DNA from: Cyclobacteriaceae bacterium | GTDB lineage: Bacteria > Bacteroidota > Bacteroidia > Cytophagales > Cyclobacteriaceae | DNA length: 46,382 nt | Direction: 5' to 3' | Assembly (NCBI GenBank): GCA_020436125.1 | Contig: JAGQYK010000006.1 | Coordinates: forward strand, 51,615-97,996 | Shown: positions 7,430-15,683 of the stretch, piece after piece | How the letters are laid out: each line of letters opens with the position of its first letter | Numbering within the stretch: the first letter of the stretch is position 1 | The notes under the pieces: generated by a model | Databases searched by the model: none | What the model was told of the DNA's origin: nothing | The model's input: only the letters and a program-made list of their open reading frames with translations | Program-made: the position numbers and the translations under genes

Positions 7430-9193
7430 ATGAGAAAAATTTTCCCCATCCTGTTATTGATCTCTTTTGGCTTGCAGGCTCAACATCCTCAAAATATTGT
7501 TCGTGAAGAAGCGATGATTCCCATGCGGGACGGAGTAAAACTAGGGGCTATTGTATACCGCCCTGACCGCCCTGGAAAATTTCCAGCTATCGTTTATCGC
7601 ACACCCTATGGTATAGACGACTATGATGGTTATGCGCAGTTTCCGCTCAAGGCAGCCAAGCAAGGGTATATCGTTTTTTTAGTGGATGTAAGAGGGAGGT
7701 ACAGAAGTGAAGGAGAATTTGTGGCCTACAAAAATGAGAAACACGATGGTTATGATGTGATTGAATGGGTGGGAACATCAACGTATTGTAATGGAAAAGT
7801 AGGGACTTATGGGGGGTCTTATCCAGGCATTGTGCAGTGGTTGGCGATGTCACAAATGCCTCCACACCTTGCCGCTGCAGCTCCCGAGATGACACCGATT
7901 AGCAGTCATCACTTCTTTTATTATGGGGGAGCATTTTCTATGCCATGGCTCGATTGGTTTATGCCATTGATTATTGCTGATAAGCGCAAGAAAGCTAATG
8001 ATACATCGGGGACGTGGGATGATACAAAAGCCTATGACGATTGGGTAAATAGTGATAGAAGAAAGTGGTATTCTTATAGACCTTTGATAGAGCTGCCTAT
8101 CCTAAAAAAACATGCGCCTGAATATTATGATTGGCTCCGTCACCCCGATCAAACCGCATGGTGGGACTTTGTAAACGTAGAAGATGATTTTAAAAAATTT
8201 ACAATTCCCGTTTTTCTTTTAAGTGGATGGTATGATGCGGGTTATGGACCGGAGGGTGCATCGAGGGCTTTTCGTAAAATGCAAGAGGAGGCTGCCAGTG
8301 AGGGCGCAAAGAAAAATTCCAAACTCATTTTGGGTCCATGGAATCATACCTCTTTGCATACTCGTAAAACTCATTTTGGGGAAATGGAATTTTATGAATC
8401 TGCCGGATTGGATTATGATATTGAATTACTCCATTGGTTCGATGAACATCTCAAGGGTATTCCAAACCAAAGCCAATTGCCTCCTGTAAGTATTTTCTTA
8501 ATGGGTGAGAATAAATGGTTAGCAGAAAATGAATGGCCTTTGAGTAGGGCAGTTACGACAGATTTTTATTTGCACAGTGCAGGGAATGCCACCATTGACA
8601 AAACCGATGGTAAGTTGAGTAACCAATTGCCGGGGCAAGAACAAAGTGATAGTTACGTATTTGATCCTTCCAATCCTTTGTGGGATATCTCTTTTGAAAA
8701 ATCGTACCCGTATGATCAAAAGGAAAATGAAACCAGAAAAGATGTGCTGACATATACCTCGTCACCATTGGCAGAAGATATGAAAGTAGTAGGGGAGGTT
8801 GTCGCTGAGCTTTTTGTAAGCTCTTCTGCCAAGGACACAGACTTTGCCATCACACTTACAGATGTTTATTCCGATGGTAAGTCAATTAATCTCTCAGGAA
8901 TGGATGCCGGCTATTTGAGAATGCGATACAGAAATGGGTTTGAAAAGCAAGAACTGATAACGCCTGGGGAGGTTTATAAAATAAAAATAGGGCAACTGCA
9001 TACGGCTAATCTTTTCAAAAAAGGTCATCGGATCAGAGTTCAAATTACGAGCAGTAAGGCACCACACTATGATCCCAACCCAAACACCGGAACTGAAATT
9101 GCCACAGAGAAAAATTTGGTGCCTGCTACAAATACAATTCATCATTCGAAAAAATATCCTTCTAAAATTATTTTACCGATCATCCCAAAGTAA
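7430..9193 (+). CDS. Secreted CocE/NonD-family S15 serine hydrolase, copy 1
   Basis: This 587-residue protein belongs to the CocE / X-Pro dipeptidyl-peptidase S15 alpha/beta-hydrolases (PF02129 plus C-terminal PF08530), which act on esters, amides or N-acyl bonds. ATG 7430 gives a signal peptide ending LQAQ at about residue 18; an ATG at 7391 would bury it. Catalytic triad candidates: S130 in GTYGGSYPG, D269 in SGWYDAG, H306 in GPWNHTS. The oxyanion-side motif is VDVRGRY. The jelly-roll C-terminal domain starts near 380 and contains AELFVSSSAKDTDF and RMRYRNG. The next gene is a close paralogue 3 bp downstream. Substrate is unknown; alpha-amino acid ester hydrolases and acylases are relatives. 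Confidence 0.92.
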   Translation: MRKIFPILLLISFGLQAQHPQNIVREEAMIPMRDGVKLGAIVYRPDRPGKFPAIVYRTPYGIDDYDGYAQFPLKAAKQGYIVFLVDVRGRYRSEGEFVAYKNEKHDGYDVIEWVGTSTYCNGKVGTYGGSYPGIVQWLAMSQMPPHLAAAAPEMTPISSHHFFYYGGAFSMPWLDWFMPLIIADKRKKANDTSGTWDDTKAYDDWVNSDRRKWYSYRPLIELPILKKHAPEYYDWLRHPDQTAWWDFVNVEDDFKKFTIPVFLLSGWYDAGYGPEGASRAFRKMQEEAASEGAKKNSKLILGPWNHTSLHTRKTHFGEMEFYESAGLDYDIELLHWFDEHLKGIPNQSQLPPVSIFLMGENKWLAENEWPLSRAVTTDFYLHSAGNATIDKTDGKLSNQLPGQEQSDSYVFDPSNPLWDISFEKSYPYDQKENETRKDVLTYTSSPLAEDMKVVGEVVAELFVSSSAKDTDFAITLTDVYSDGKSINLSGMDAGYLRMRYRNGFEKQELITPGEVYKIKIGQLHTANLFKKGHRIRVQITSSKAPHYDPNPNTGTEIATEKNLVPATNTIHHSKKYPSKIILPIIPK

Positions 9194-9196
9194 AGT

Positions 9197-10963
9197 ATGA
9201 AATCATTTCTAATCTTTTGGTTGTTTGTAACAGTTGTTGCAGCATCTGCACAACATCCTCAGAATATAATAAGAGAAGAAATACGTATTCCAATGCGCGA
9301 TGGAATTCACTTAGGTGCAATTTTATATAGACCCGCGGAGCAAGGAAAATATCCGGCAATAGTACTGCGCACTCCTTATGATGCAGCAAAGGACGATGCT
9401 AATATGGAGTTACCAAGGAAGGCTGCAAAACAGGGGTACTTGGTGTTGTTTGTTGACGTGCGCGGAAGATACACGAGTGAAGGTGAATTTTCAGCTTATA
9501 AAAATGAGAAGCAAGATGGATATGATGTGATTGAGTGGATTGCACAATCCACTCATTGTAATGGGAAGGTAGGGACTTATGGAATTTCATACAGGGGCTA
9601 TGCGCAATGGTTAGCAATGTCGCAAAACCCTCCACATTTAGTGGCTGCTGCTCCTGAAAATACACCCATAACGACTCATGATTTTTTTTATAGTGGAGGT
9701 GCATTTTCAACCGCCTGGCTTGATTGGTTTATGCCATCTATTTTTGCTGATAAACGAAGGCGTGCCAAAGATCCCTCCGGCCCCTGGGATAGTGCTACCG
9801 CACGAGAAGAGTGGAATAATTCGGATAAAAGAAAATGGTATACATACCGTCCGTTGATTGACCTGCCAATATTAAAAAAATATGGGCCAGAGTATTTTGA
9901 GTGGATGCAACATCCTGAAAAGACTTCATGGTGGGACTTTGCCAACGTTGAAAATGATTTTGGAAAGATGCATGCACCAGCATTTCTCATTAGTGGCTGG
10001 TACGATGCAGCATATGGCCCTGAAGGTGCAACGAAAGGGTTTAATAAAATGAGATCAGAAGCAGCGACAGAAGTAGCTAGAAATAAAACAAGATTAATTT
10101 TGGGGCCTTGGAACCACACATGGCTAACTACTAAAAAAACCAATTTTGGAGTTATGGAATTCGGCCCTTCGGCTGGATTTGATTACGATACTGAACTACT
10201 CCTTTGGTTTGATGAGCTGTTAAAGGATATTCCAAATAAAAGTCAATTGCCACCCGTAAGTATTTTTGTGATGGGAGAAAATGTTTGGCGCGCTGAAAAT
10301 GAATGGCCTTTAAGTCGAGCCATTGCCACCGATTTCTATTTGAGTAGCACAGGAAAGGTAGCAATGAGCAAAGAAGATGGAAAACTAAGCGCTACAGTGC
10401 CAGTGAAAGGAGCGAGCGACAATTATGTTTTTAATCCGCAATATCCGTATTGGGATAATTCGTATTTGAATTCTTACCCCTATGACCAGCAGGAGAATGA
10501 AAGCAGAAAGGATGTGTTGGTGTACACAACTGCTCCACTTGATAAAGACGTTGAGGTAACGGGTGAGATTATAGCTGAACTTTTTGTGAGTTCATCAGCT
10601 AAGGATACTGATTTTGCCTTCACTATTACGGAAGTGTACCCCGATGGAAAATCGATTAATGTATCTGGCTTAGACGCAGGATATTTACGAATGCGGTATC
10701 GCAATGGGTCTGAAAAACAGGAATTGATTGAGCCTAACAAAGTGTATAAAATAAGGATCGGACAAGTGTACACCTCTAATCTTTTTAAGAAGGGTCATCG
10801 GATCAGAGTTCAGATTACCAGCAGTAAGGCACCGCACTATGATCCTAACCCAAACACCGGAACTGAAATTGCCACAGAGAAAAATTTAGTGCCTGCTACA
10901 AATACAATTCATCATTCGAAAAAGTATCCTTCTAAAATTATTTTACCGATTATCCCAAAGTAG
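9197..10963 (+). CDS. Secreted CocE/NonD-family S15 serine hydrolase, copy 2
   Basis: The 588-residue paralogue of the preceding gene has the same architecture: signal peptide ending in ASAQ (about 19), alpha/beta-hydrolase domain with nucleophile S131 in GTYGISYRG, acid D in SGWYDAAYG and H in GPWNHTW, then the PF08530 jelly-roll. Roughly two thirds of residues match copy 1 overall, but the last 57 residues are identical and the DNA there differs at only a few third positions. The two genes are 3 bp apart, so they share a transcript. Differences near the nucleophile (GISYRG against GGSYPG) and in the lid may mean different substrates. Confidence 0.92.
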   Translation: MKSFLIFWLFVTVVAASAQHPQNIIREEIRIPMRDGIHLGAILYRPAEQGKYPAIVLRTPYDAAKDDANMELPRKAAKQGYLVLFVDVRGRYTSEGEFSAYKNEKQDGYDVIEWIAQSTHCNGKVGTYGISYRGYAQWLAMSQNPPHLVAAAPENTPITTHDFFYSGGAFSTAWLDWFMPSIFADKRRRAKDPSGPWDSATAREEWNNSDKRKWYTYRPLIDLPILKKYGPEYFEWMQHPEKTSWWDFANVENDFGKMHAPAFLISGWYDAAYGPEGATKGFNKMRSEAATEVARNKTRLILGPWNHTWLTTKKTNFGVMEFGPSAGFDYDTELLLWFDELLKDIPNKSQLPPVSIFVMGENVWRAENEWPLSRAIATDFYLSSTGKVAMSKEDGKLSATVPVKGASDNYVFNPQYPYWDNSYLNSYPYDQQENESRKDVLVYTTAPLDKDVEVTGEIIAELFVSSSAKDTDFAFTITEVYPDGKSINVSGLDAGYLRMRYRNGSEKQELIEPNKVYKIRIGQVYTSNLFKKGHRIRVQITSSKAPHYDPNPNTGTEIATEKNLVPATNTIHHSKKYPSKIILPIIPK

Positions 10964-11012
10964 CGTTGAAAAACACATACACACATCGATTTCAAAACAA
11001 AAATGATAAAAT

Positions 11013-11024
11013 GCCGTTAACGGC
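11013..11024. repeat. Perfect 12-bp palindrome upstream of the small membrane protein
   Basis: GCCGTTAACGGC is a perfect inverted repeat 40 bp before the -7 box of the next gene and 50 bp after the S15 gene. It could be an operator or a weak hairpin; no T-run follows, so it is not a terminator. Confidence 0.4.
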
Positions 11025-11063
11025 TAAATCACTCTGGTGACATAAACTTAAAATCAAAAGTTG

Positions 11064-11071
11064 TATCTTTG
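11064..11071 (+). promoter_or_regulatory. Putative Bacteroidetes -7 box (TATCTTTG) with a near-leaderless start
   Basis: TATCTTTG matches TAnnTTTG and ends only 6 bp before the ATG at 11078, so transcription would begin at or within a few bases of the start codon. No convincing -33 TTG is found at the normal distance. Confidence 0.55.
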
Positions 11072-11077
11072 CGATCC

Positions 11078-11428
11078 ATGAAATTGAAAATCCATAAAGT
11101 TTTAACAGTTGGGACATTTATTTATGCCTTTATGCTGTTTTTTGGCTTTTATTTTATGGCTAAACAAACTTCTCACGCTGAAGTATCTCAGGAGGAGATC
11201 GTGATGCTTCTTTCATGTGATGGAAATACGGATGATTCGGACAGCTCCAATAAAAAATCGAGAGGTCTTAACTCAAGGTTGCTTATTGAGGATGATGATG
11301 ACAGTGCGAAAGATTTATTGACTGAAATGATTTTCAGTCCAGAGGAGTATACCATCTCTCCAATATTTCATATTGAAACGTATGCTCCATATCAAAGGGA
11401 GATAACTACCCCACCGCCCAAGGGGTAA
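11078..11428 (+). CDS. Small single-pass membrane protein of unknown function
   Basis: This 116-residue protein is not recognised. It has one N-terminal hydrophobic segment (VLTVGTFIYAFMLFFGFYFMA, about 8-28) that could be an anchor or an uncleaved signal. An acidic, Asp/Ser-rich tail follows (DGNTDDSDSSNKK; IEDDDDSAKD), ending in PPPKG. The start at 11078 is chosen over 11069 because the promoter box ends at 11071. It lies 139 bp upstream of the SulP gene in the same direction. Whether it shares a role with the permease and carbonic anhydrase cannot be decided from sequence. Confidence 0.65.
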   Translation: MKLKIHKVLTVGTFIYAFMLFFGFYFMAKQTSHAEVSQEEIVMLLSCDGNTDDSDSSNKKSRGLNSRLLIEDDDDSAKDLLTEMIFSPEEYTISPIFHIETYAPYQREITTPPPKG

Positions 11429-11435
11429 GACTTCT

Positions 11436-11545
11436 GGATGGTTTACCATCCTCAATTCATTTTCACACTTACATTTTAGGATACGAGAAGTATCCGGACT
11501 TATTCAGATGCGCTATCTGCAGCTCTAATAACTGGCTGGAGCTAG
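11436..11545 (+). other. Structured intergenic region: four successive small hairpins before the SulP gene
   Basis: The 139-bp gap holds four inverted repeats in series: GGATGG/CCATCC (11436-11451), GGATAC/GTATCC (11479-11495), CAGAT/ATCTG (11505-11519) and AGCTC/GAGCT (about 11520-11544). None has a strong T-run. They could form a folded 5' leader for the SulP mRNA or include a weak terminator for the small upstream gene. No known riboswitch class is recognised. Confidence 0.4.
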
Positions 11546-11567
11546 GTGTATCAAAAATTTTTATTTT

Positions 11568-13259
11568 ATGAAGTTAATTGATACAAGAACTATAAAGGGC
11601 GATTTATTTGGTGGTGTTACCGCTGGAATAGTTGCACTACCATTAGCCATGGCATTTGGTGTTCAATCTGGTTTGGGAGCCGAGGCTGGCCTGTATGGTG
11701 CTATTGCCATAGGAATTGTAGCCGCCATTTTTGGAGGAACGAAAACCCAGATCAGTGGACCAACCGGACCAATGACTGTGGTATCTACTTTGATTGCTGC
11801 TACAGCCATGGCTCAAGCTCCTAATTTTGAGGTGGGTTTAGCCATGGTGCTACTTACTTTTTTTGCCGCAGGGGTAATACAAATTGTATTTGGACTTACC
11901 CAGATCGGTAAGCTGGTACAATTCATCCCTTATCCTGTTGTATCTGGATTTATGAGTGGCATTGGATTGATTATCATTTTTCTACAACTCTACCCTCTTG
12001 TTGGGCATTCATCGCCAAATAAGATTGTAGATGTATTTGTCAATATAATGACTCCACTTCAAAATATGAATTGGCCGGCATTTATGTTGGGAGCACTGAC
12101 AATTGCAATTATTTACCTTTTTCCGCGCATCACTAAAGTAGTGCCAAGTACACTGGTCGCTTTAATCGTTGTTTCACTAATTCCGCAGTTTGTTGCCATG
12201 GACATCCCAAAAATTGGAGATATACCAGAGGGCTTACCTCATCTCAATTTTGCAATCTTCAGCGGGCTCAACCTTTCAATGTTAGGAATGATATTGGTTC
12301 CTGCTATTACGTTAGCAGCGTTAGGCTCAATTGACTCACTACTTACTTCGGTTGTTGCCGATAACATTACAAAGACAAAGCACAATAGTAACAGAGAATT
12401 GATAGGACAGGGCCTTGGTAATATGGTGGCTGCTTTGGTTGGTGGTATACCTGGCGCAGGAGCAACAATGAGAACGGTAGTGAATGTGAGATCAGGAGGT
12501 AGGACGAGAATTTCTGGAGTGGTGCACGGATTATTTTTGTTGATTGTTCTCCTCGGCTTAGGAAGATATGCAGCTCAGATTCCTTTGTCAGTTTTGGCAG
12601 GTATTCTAATAACAGTGGGTATTGGCATTATCGACTACAAGGGATTAGGCGATCTATTGAAAGTACCCAAAGCGGATGCGGCTGTTAAAATAGTGGTTGT
12701 AGCCATGACTGTATTTGTTGATCTATTGTGGGCAGTTGGAGTTGGATTGATTTTATCTGCTTTATTCTTTGTAAAGCGTTCGGCTGAACAAGGACATGAG
12801 GCCAGTACCATTGATCCTGCTAACGACCATCCTGACAGTGATGATGAATTGAAAGGAGTAAACGAAAGTCATCACGCGGGTCAGGTCTTTATTCAGGAGT
12901 TTCATGGTCCGCTTTTCTTTGGGTTTTCCTCAAAATTCCAGGAGCAGTTTAGTAAAAATCCTAACATGAGGGCCGTTGTATTCCGATTCAAACATCTGTC
13001 GTTTGCCGATCAATCAGGAATGTATGCTTTGATGGATGTTATCCGTGAATTAAATAATAAAAATACCTGGGTACTATTCTGTGGACTTCGCCAGAATGTA
13101 AAAGAACAATTCAAAAAATTGGGAATAATTCCAGAGCTTGTGCCTGAGTCGCACTGTTTTGAAGATTTTGAAAAGGCAACCGCATGGTTATCTAAAAACA
13201 TTAGCAGAAAGGATTCAAAAGAAATGAAAGAACTATTAGCAAACGAACAAACGAACTAA
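11568..13259 (+). CDS. SulP (SLC26-like) anion/bicarbonate permease with STAS domain
   Basis: The 563-residue protein is an inner-membrane SulP transporter. The family moves sulfate, bicarbonate or other anions, some by sodium symport (BicA type). The transmembrane domain (about 10-405) carries the signature VALPLAMAFGVQSGLGAEAGLYGA, the ISGPTGPM binding-site loop near 65-72, and the conserved ADNITKTKHNSNRELIGQG and GIPGAGATMRT segments of TM8-TM10. A STAS domain follows (about 434-548; FADQSGMYAL is the loop that in anti-anti-sigma relatives carries the phosphorylated Ser). The carbonic anhydrase gene begins 5 bp downstream, which points to bicarbonate rather than sulfate, though both are possible. 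Confidence 0.94.
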   Translation: MKLIDTRTIKGDLFGGVTAGIVALPLAMAFGVQSGLGAEAGLYGAIAIGIVAAIFGGTKTQISGPTGPMTVVSTLIAATAMAQAPNFEVGLAMVLLTFFAAGVIQIVFGLTQIGKLVQFIPYPVVSGFMSGIGLIIIFLQLYPLVGHSSPNKIVDVFVNIMTPLQNMNWPAFMLGALTIAIIYLFPRITKVVPSTLVALIVVSLIPQFVAMDIPKIGDIPEGLPHLNFAIFSGLNLSMLGMILVPAITLAALGSIDSLLTSVVADNITKTKHNSNRELIGQGLGNMVAALVGGIPGAGATMRTVVNVRSGGRTRISGVVHGLFLLIVLLGLGRYAAQIPLSVLAGILITVGIGIIDYKGLGDLLKVPKADAAVKIVVVAMTVFVDLLWAVGVGLILSALFFVKRSAEQGHEASTIDPANDHPDSDDELKGVNESHHAGQVFIQEFHGPLFFGFSSKFQEQFSKNPNMRAVVFRFKHLSFADQSGMYALMDVIRELNNKNTWVLFCGLRQNVKEQFKKLGIIPELVPESHCFEDFEKATAWLSKNISRKDSKEMKELLANEQTN

Positions 13260-13264
13260 CCAAT

Positions 13265-13912
13265 ATGGAACTGTATAATAAATTATTACAAAAGAATAAG
13301 GAGTGGGTAGAGGCAATGATCTCAAATGACCCAGAATATTTCAGTAAGCTAGCTGGGGGTCAAAAACCACCCGTGTTATGGATTGGATGTGCTGATAGTA
13401 GGGTGCCTGCTAATGAAATTATTGGTGCGCCTCCCGGTGAGGTATTTGTTCATCGCAATATTGCTAACATGGTGGTGCATACTGATATGAACATGCTGAG
13501 TGTTCTGGATTATGCAGTGAATGTATTAAAGGTTCAGCACGTAATTGTGTGTGGACATTACGGGTGCGGAGGAGTAAGAGCAGCGATGAGCAATCAACAG
13601 TTTGGTTTAATTGATAACTGGATCAGACACATTAAGGACGTGTATCGATTTCATCAGGATGAATTGGAGGGTATACAGGATATGGGCGAGCGAGAAAATA
13701 GATTTATCGAACTTAACGTCATTGAGCAGGTTTATGACCTAGCCAAAACCTCCATTATTCAAAATTCATGGAGTAAATCTAAAAGTCCATTTATTCATGG
13801 TTGGGTTTATGACATTAGGAATGGATTGATCAATGATCTAAAAGTGTCGGTAAATGAAAATAGCGACCTTCCTAAGGTGTATCAATTTGAAAATGTTGAA
13901 GCGCTGAAGTAA
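13265..13912 (+). CDS. Beta-carbonic anhydrase
   Basis: This 215-residue enzyme interconverts CO2 and bicarbonate. Zinc ligands C42, H98 and C101 are visible in GCADSRVP and CGHYGCGG, with the D44-R46 dyad intact (type I active site). FVHRNIAN at 61-68 is the classic beta-CA segment. Length matches the bacterial family. No signal peptide, so it is cytoplasmic. The gene follows the SulP permease by 5 bp, and a terminator follows, so the two form an operon: transported bicarbonate is interconverted with CO2 for carboxylases or pH control. Metabolic bicarbonate supply in low-CO2 air is a likely purpose (inference). Confidence 0.96.
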   Translation: MELYNKLLQKNKEWVEAMISNDPEYFSKLAGGQKPPVLWIGCADSRVPANEIIGAPPGEVFVHRNIANMVVHTDMNMLSVLDYAVNVLKVQHVIVCGHYGCGGVRAAMSNQQFGLIDNWIRHIKDVYRFHQDELEGIQDMGERENRFIELNVIEQVYDLAKTSIIQNSWSKSKSPFIHGWVYDIRNGLINDLKVSVNENSDLPKVYQFENVEALK

Positions 13913-13930
13913 GTTTTTCTTTTTTGATTC

Positions 13931-13990
13931 AATCCGGTGGTAAGAGATTGGGGTTTTTACCCTTCTTTGCCCACCGGATTTTTATTTTCT
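13931..13990 (+). terminator. Rho-independent terminator after the carbonic anhydrase gene
   Basis: AATCCGGTGG (13931-13940) pairs perfectly with CCACCGGATT (13971-13980), with an inner GGGGTTTTTACCC hairpin inside the loop, and TTTATTTT follows. It closes the SulP-carbonic anhydrase operon. Confidence 0.85.
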
Positions 13991-14097
13991 AGCCTTCGGA
14001 AACAAACCGGTCAGCTGTAGGGGTATTATCTTTTTGAGTTGTCTTAAACCTAAATGCTCCAAAAACGTAAATTGCGCTAGAAAACTAATTTTTTTCA

Positions 14098-14676
14098 GTG
14101 GAAATAGCGGAAATCGACCGTTTTAGAGCACTTAAAGAAGGGGACGAAACCGCTTTTGAAATGATATTTAAGTCGCACTACCAGCCACTGTGCAACTATG
14201 CCTATACTTTTTTGTTGGATCGTGATGAGGCTGAAGAGGTAGTTCAGGCCACTTTTCTCACGGTATGGGAAAAGAAAGAAGGGATTACCATTGAAACTTC
14301 ATTGAAATCCTATCTCTACCGGGCTGTTCGCAATAGCTGTCTTAATGCCATTAAGCATGCAAAAGTGAAGAAAAGGCATGCAGAGGAATCTGTTTTCATT
14401 TCTGATACAAGTCATGAGTCGGTTTCACAGTCGGTAATTTCCTCAGAGTTGGATCAAAAAATAGGGGATGCCCTTATGGCGCTTCCAGAGCAATGCAGGC
14501 TGGTGTTCAAAATGAGTCGCTTTGAGGAATTGAAGTATGCGGAAATTGCTGAACAACTGAATATTTCCATCAAAACAGTTGAAAATCAAATTGGAAAGGC
14601 TTTAAAAATAATGAGAGAAGAGCTAAAAGAGTATTTGCCTATACTCATTATTCTAATGAATGGTTTTGTGAATTGA
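14098..14676 (+). CDS. ECF RNA polymerase sigma factor (RpoE-like)
   Basis: The 192-residue protein has the two ECF domains: sigma region 2 (about 20-85, with FKSHYQPLCNYAY, DEAEEVVQATFLTVWEK and SYLYRAVRNSCLNAIK) and region 4 (about 122-175, with LPEQCRLVFKMSRFEELKYAEIAEQL and the recognition helix SIKTVENQI). This is the form typical of the Bacteroidetes anti-sigma-paired ECF groups. Translation starts at a GTG; no ATG fits. The FecR-type anti-sigma gene begins 5 bp after the stop, so the pair is coupled and the sigma factor is likely held inactive at the membrane until an envelope signal arrives. Confidence 0.94.
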   Translation: MEIAEIDRFRALKEGDETAFEMIFKSHYQPLCNYAYTFLLDRDEAEEVVQATFLTVWEKKEGITIETSLKSYLYRAVRNSCLNAIKHAKVKKRHAEESVFISDTSHESVSQSVISSELDQKIGDALMALPEQCRLVFKMSRFEELKYAEIAEQLNISIKTVENQIGKALKIMREELKEYLPILIILMNGFVN

Positions 14677-14681
14677 ATTAA

Positions 14682-15677
14682 TTGAAAGAAGAATATAACC
14701 ATATTGACGATTTAATAGGAAAGTACCTATCAGGTGAGGCTTCCGAGCAGGAGCGTGCTCAGGTTGAAGAGTGGGCGGCTATAAGTGAGGCAAATAAAAA
14801 TCAATTCAATCAATTCAAATTAATTTTTGAACGAGCAAGGTTAGTTAAGGACACACAGGTATTTGATACGGATAAGGCTTGGCTTCGTGTGAAGTCCAGG
14901 ATGGCTCAACCTAAAGCGAAATCAATTCAGTTTCCTCAGTACTGGAATGTACTACGAATTGCAGCGGTTCTTATCGTGACGGCTGGTGTGAGTTACTTTG
15001 CGTATCAATGGATGAATGTCCCTGATCAGGTTATTGCAATTGTTGCCCAAAAAGAAATTGTAAGAGATACCTTACCTGATGGAAGTTTGGCGGTACTCAA
15101 TAAGAGCAGTTCTCTTAAGTATGCTTACAACACAAGGAGTAATCAACGCAAAGTGCAATTAGAAGGTGAGGCGTTTTTTGACGTCAAACATCAGGAGGAC
15201 AAGCCTTTTATCATTGAAACTGATGAAGTCATCATTGAAGATATAGGAACCACTTTTAACGTAAGTGCCTTTCCTGATAGCCCTACGATAGAAGTTTATG
15301 TAGAGACAGGAGAGGTAGCCTTTTATACTTTAAAAGACACGGGGCTAAATCTGGTGGCTGGCGAAACTGGCGTGTATCATAAGGCGAATAAATCTTTCGC
15401 TAGACTATTAAAGATTGATACGAATCGACTGGCGTACAAGACCGGTATTTTTAGTTTTAGGAATGCAGATTTGGAGACCATTGTAAATGATTTGAATTCA
15501 GTTTATGAAGCTCAAATAAGACTGTCAAATGATGTCATCAAAAGTTGCCGGTTGAATGTGGCCTTTAAAAACGAAAGATTGGAAGACATAGTAGATATTA
15601 TTGCAGAGACCCTGGGATTGACGATAACCAGAGAAGGCGAAGACTATGTACTAAGCGGAAATGGTTGTGGAAACTAA
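14682..15677 (+). CDS. FecR-family anti-sigma factor with DUF4974 domain
   Basis: This 331-residue inner-membrane anti-sigma factor starts at a TTG. Domains: cytoplasmic anti-sigma helix bundle (1-85, with IDDLIGKYLSGEASEQE), one membrane segment (about 90-110), the periplasmic FecR domain (about 120-225, showing LPDGSLAVLNKSS, VQLEGEAFFDV and IGTTFNVSAF), and a C-terminal DUF4974 domain (about 255-328, with FSFRNADLETIVNDLN and FKNERLEDIVDIIAETL). DUF4974 resembles STN domains and is thought to bind the signalling partner. Its neighbours are the sigma factor, 5 bp upstream, and an STN-domain protein, 6 bp downstream, the normal three-gene order of cell-surface signalling. Confidence 0.95.
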   Translation: MKEEYNHIDDLIGKYLSGEASEQERAQVEEWAAISEANKNQFNQFKLIFERARLVKDTQVFDTDKAWLRVKSRMAQPKAKSIQFPQYWNVLRIAAVLIVTAGVSYFAYQWMNVPDQVIAIVAQKEIVRDTLPDGSLAVLNKSSSLKYAYNTRSNQRKVQLEGEAFFDVKHQEDKPFIIETDEVIIEDIGTTFNVSAFPDSPTIEVYVETGEVAFYTLKDTGLNLVAGETGVYHKANKSFARLLKIDTNRLAYKTGIFSFRNADLETIVNDLNSVYEAQIRLSNDVIKSCRLNVAFKNERLEDIVDIIAETLGLTITREGEDYVLSGNGCGN

Positions 15678-15683
15678 CTGAAT

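Noticed and set aside
9399-10143. Minus-strand open frames inside the second S15 hydrolase gene
   Set aside because: They run opposite to a complete enzyme, have no start context or homology that I recognise, and follow from its codon use.
14015-14035. TATCTTTT-like box before the sigma gene
   Set aside because: One mismatch to TAnnTTTG and no -33 TTG; too weak to list as a promoter.
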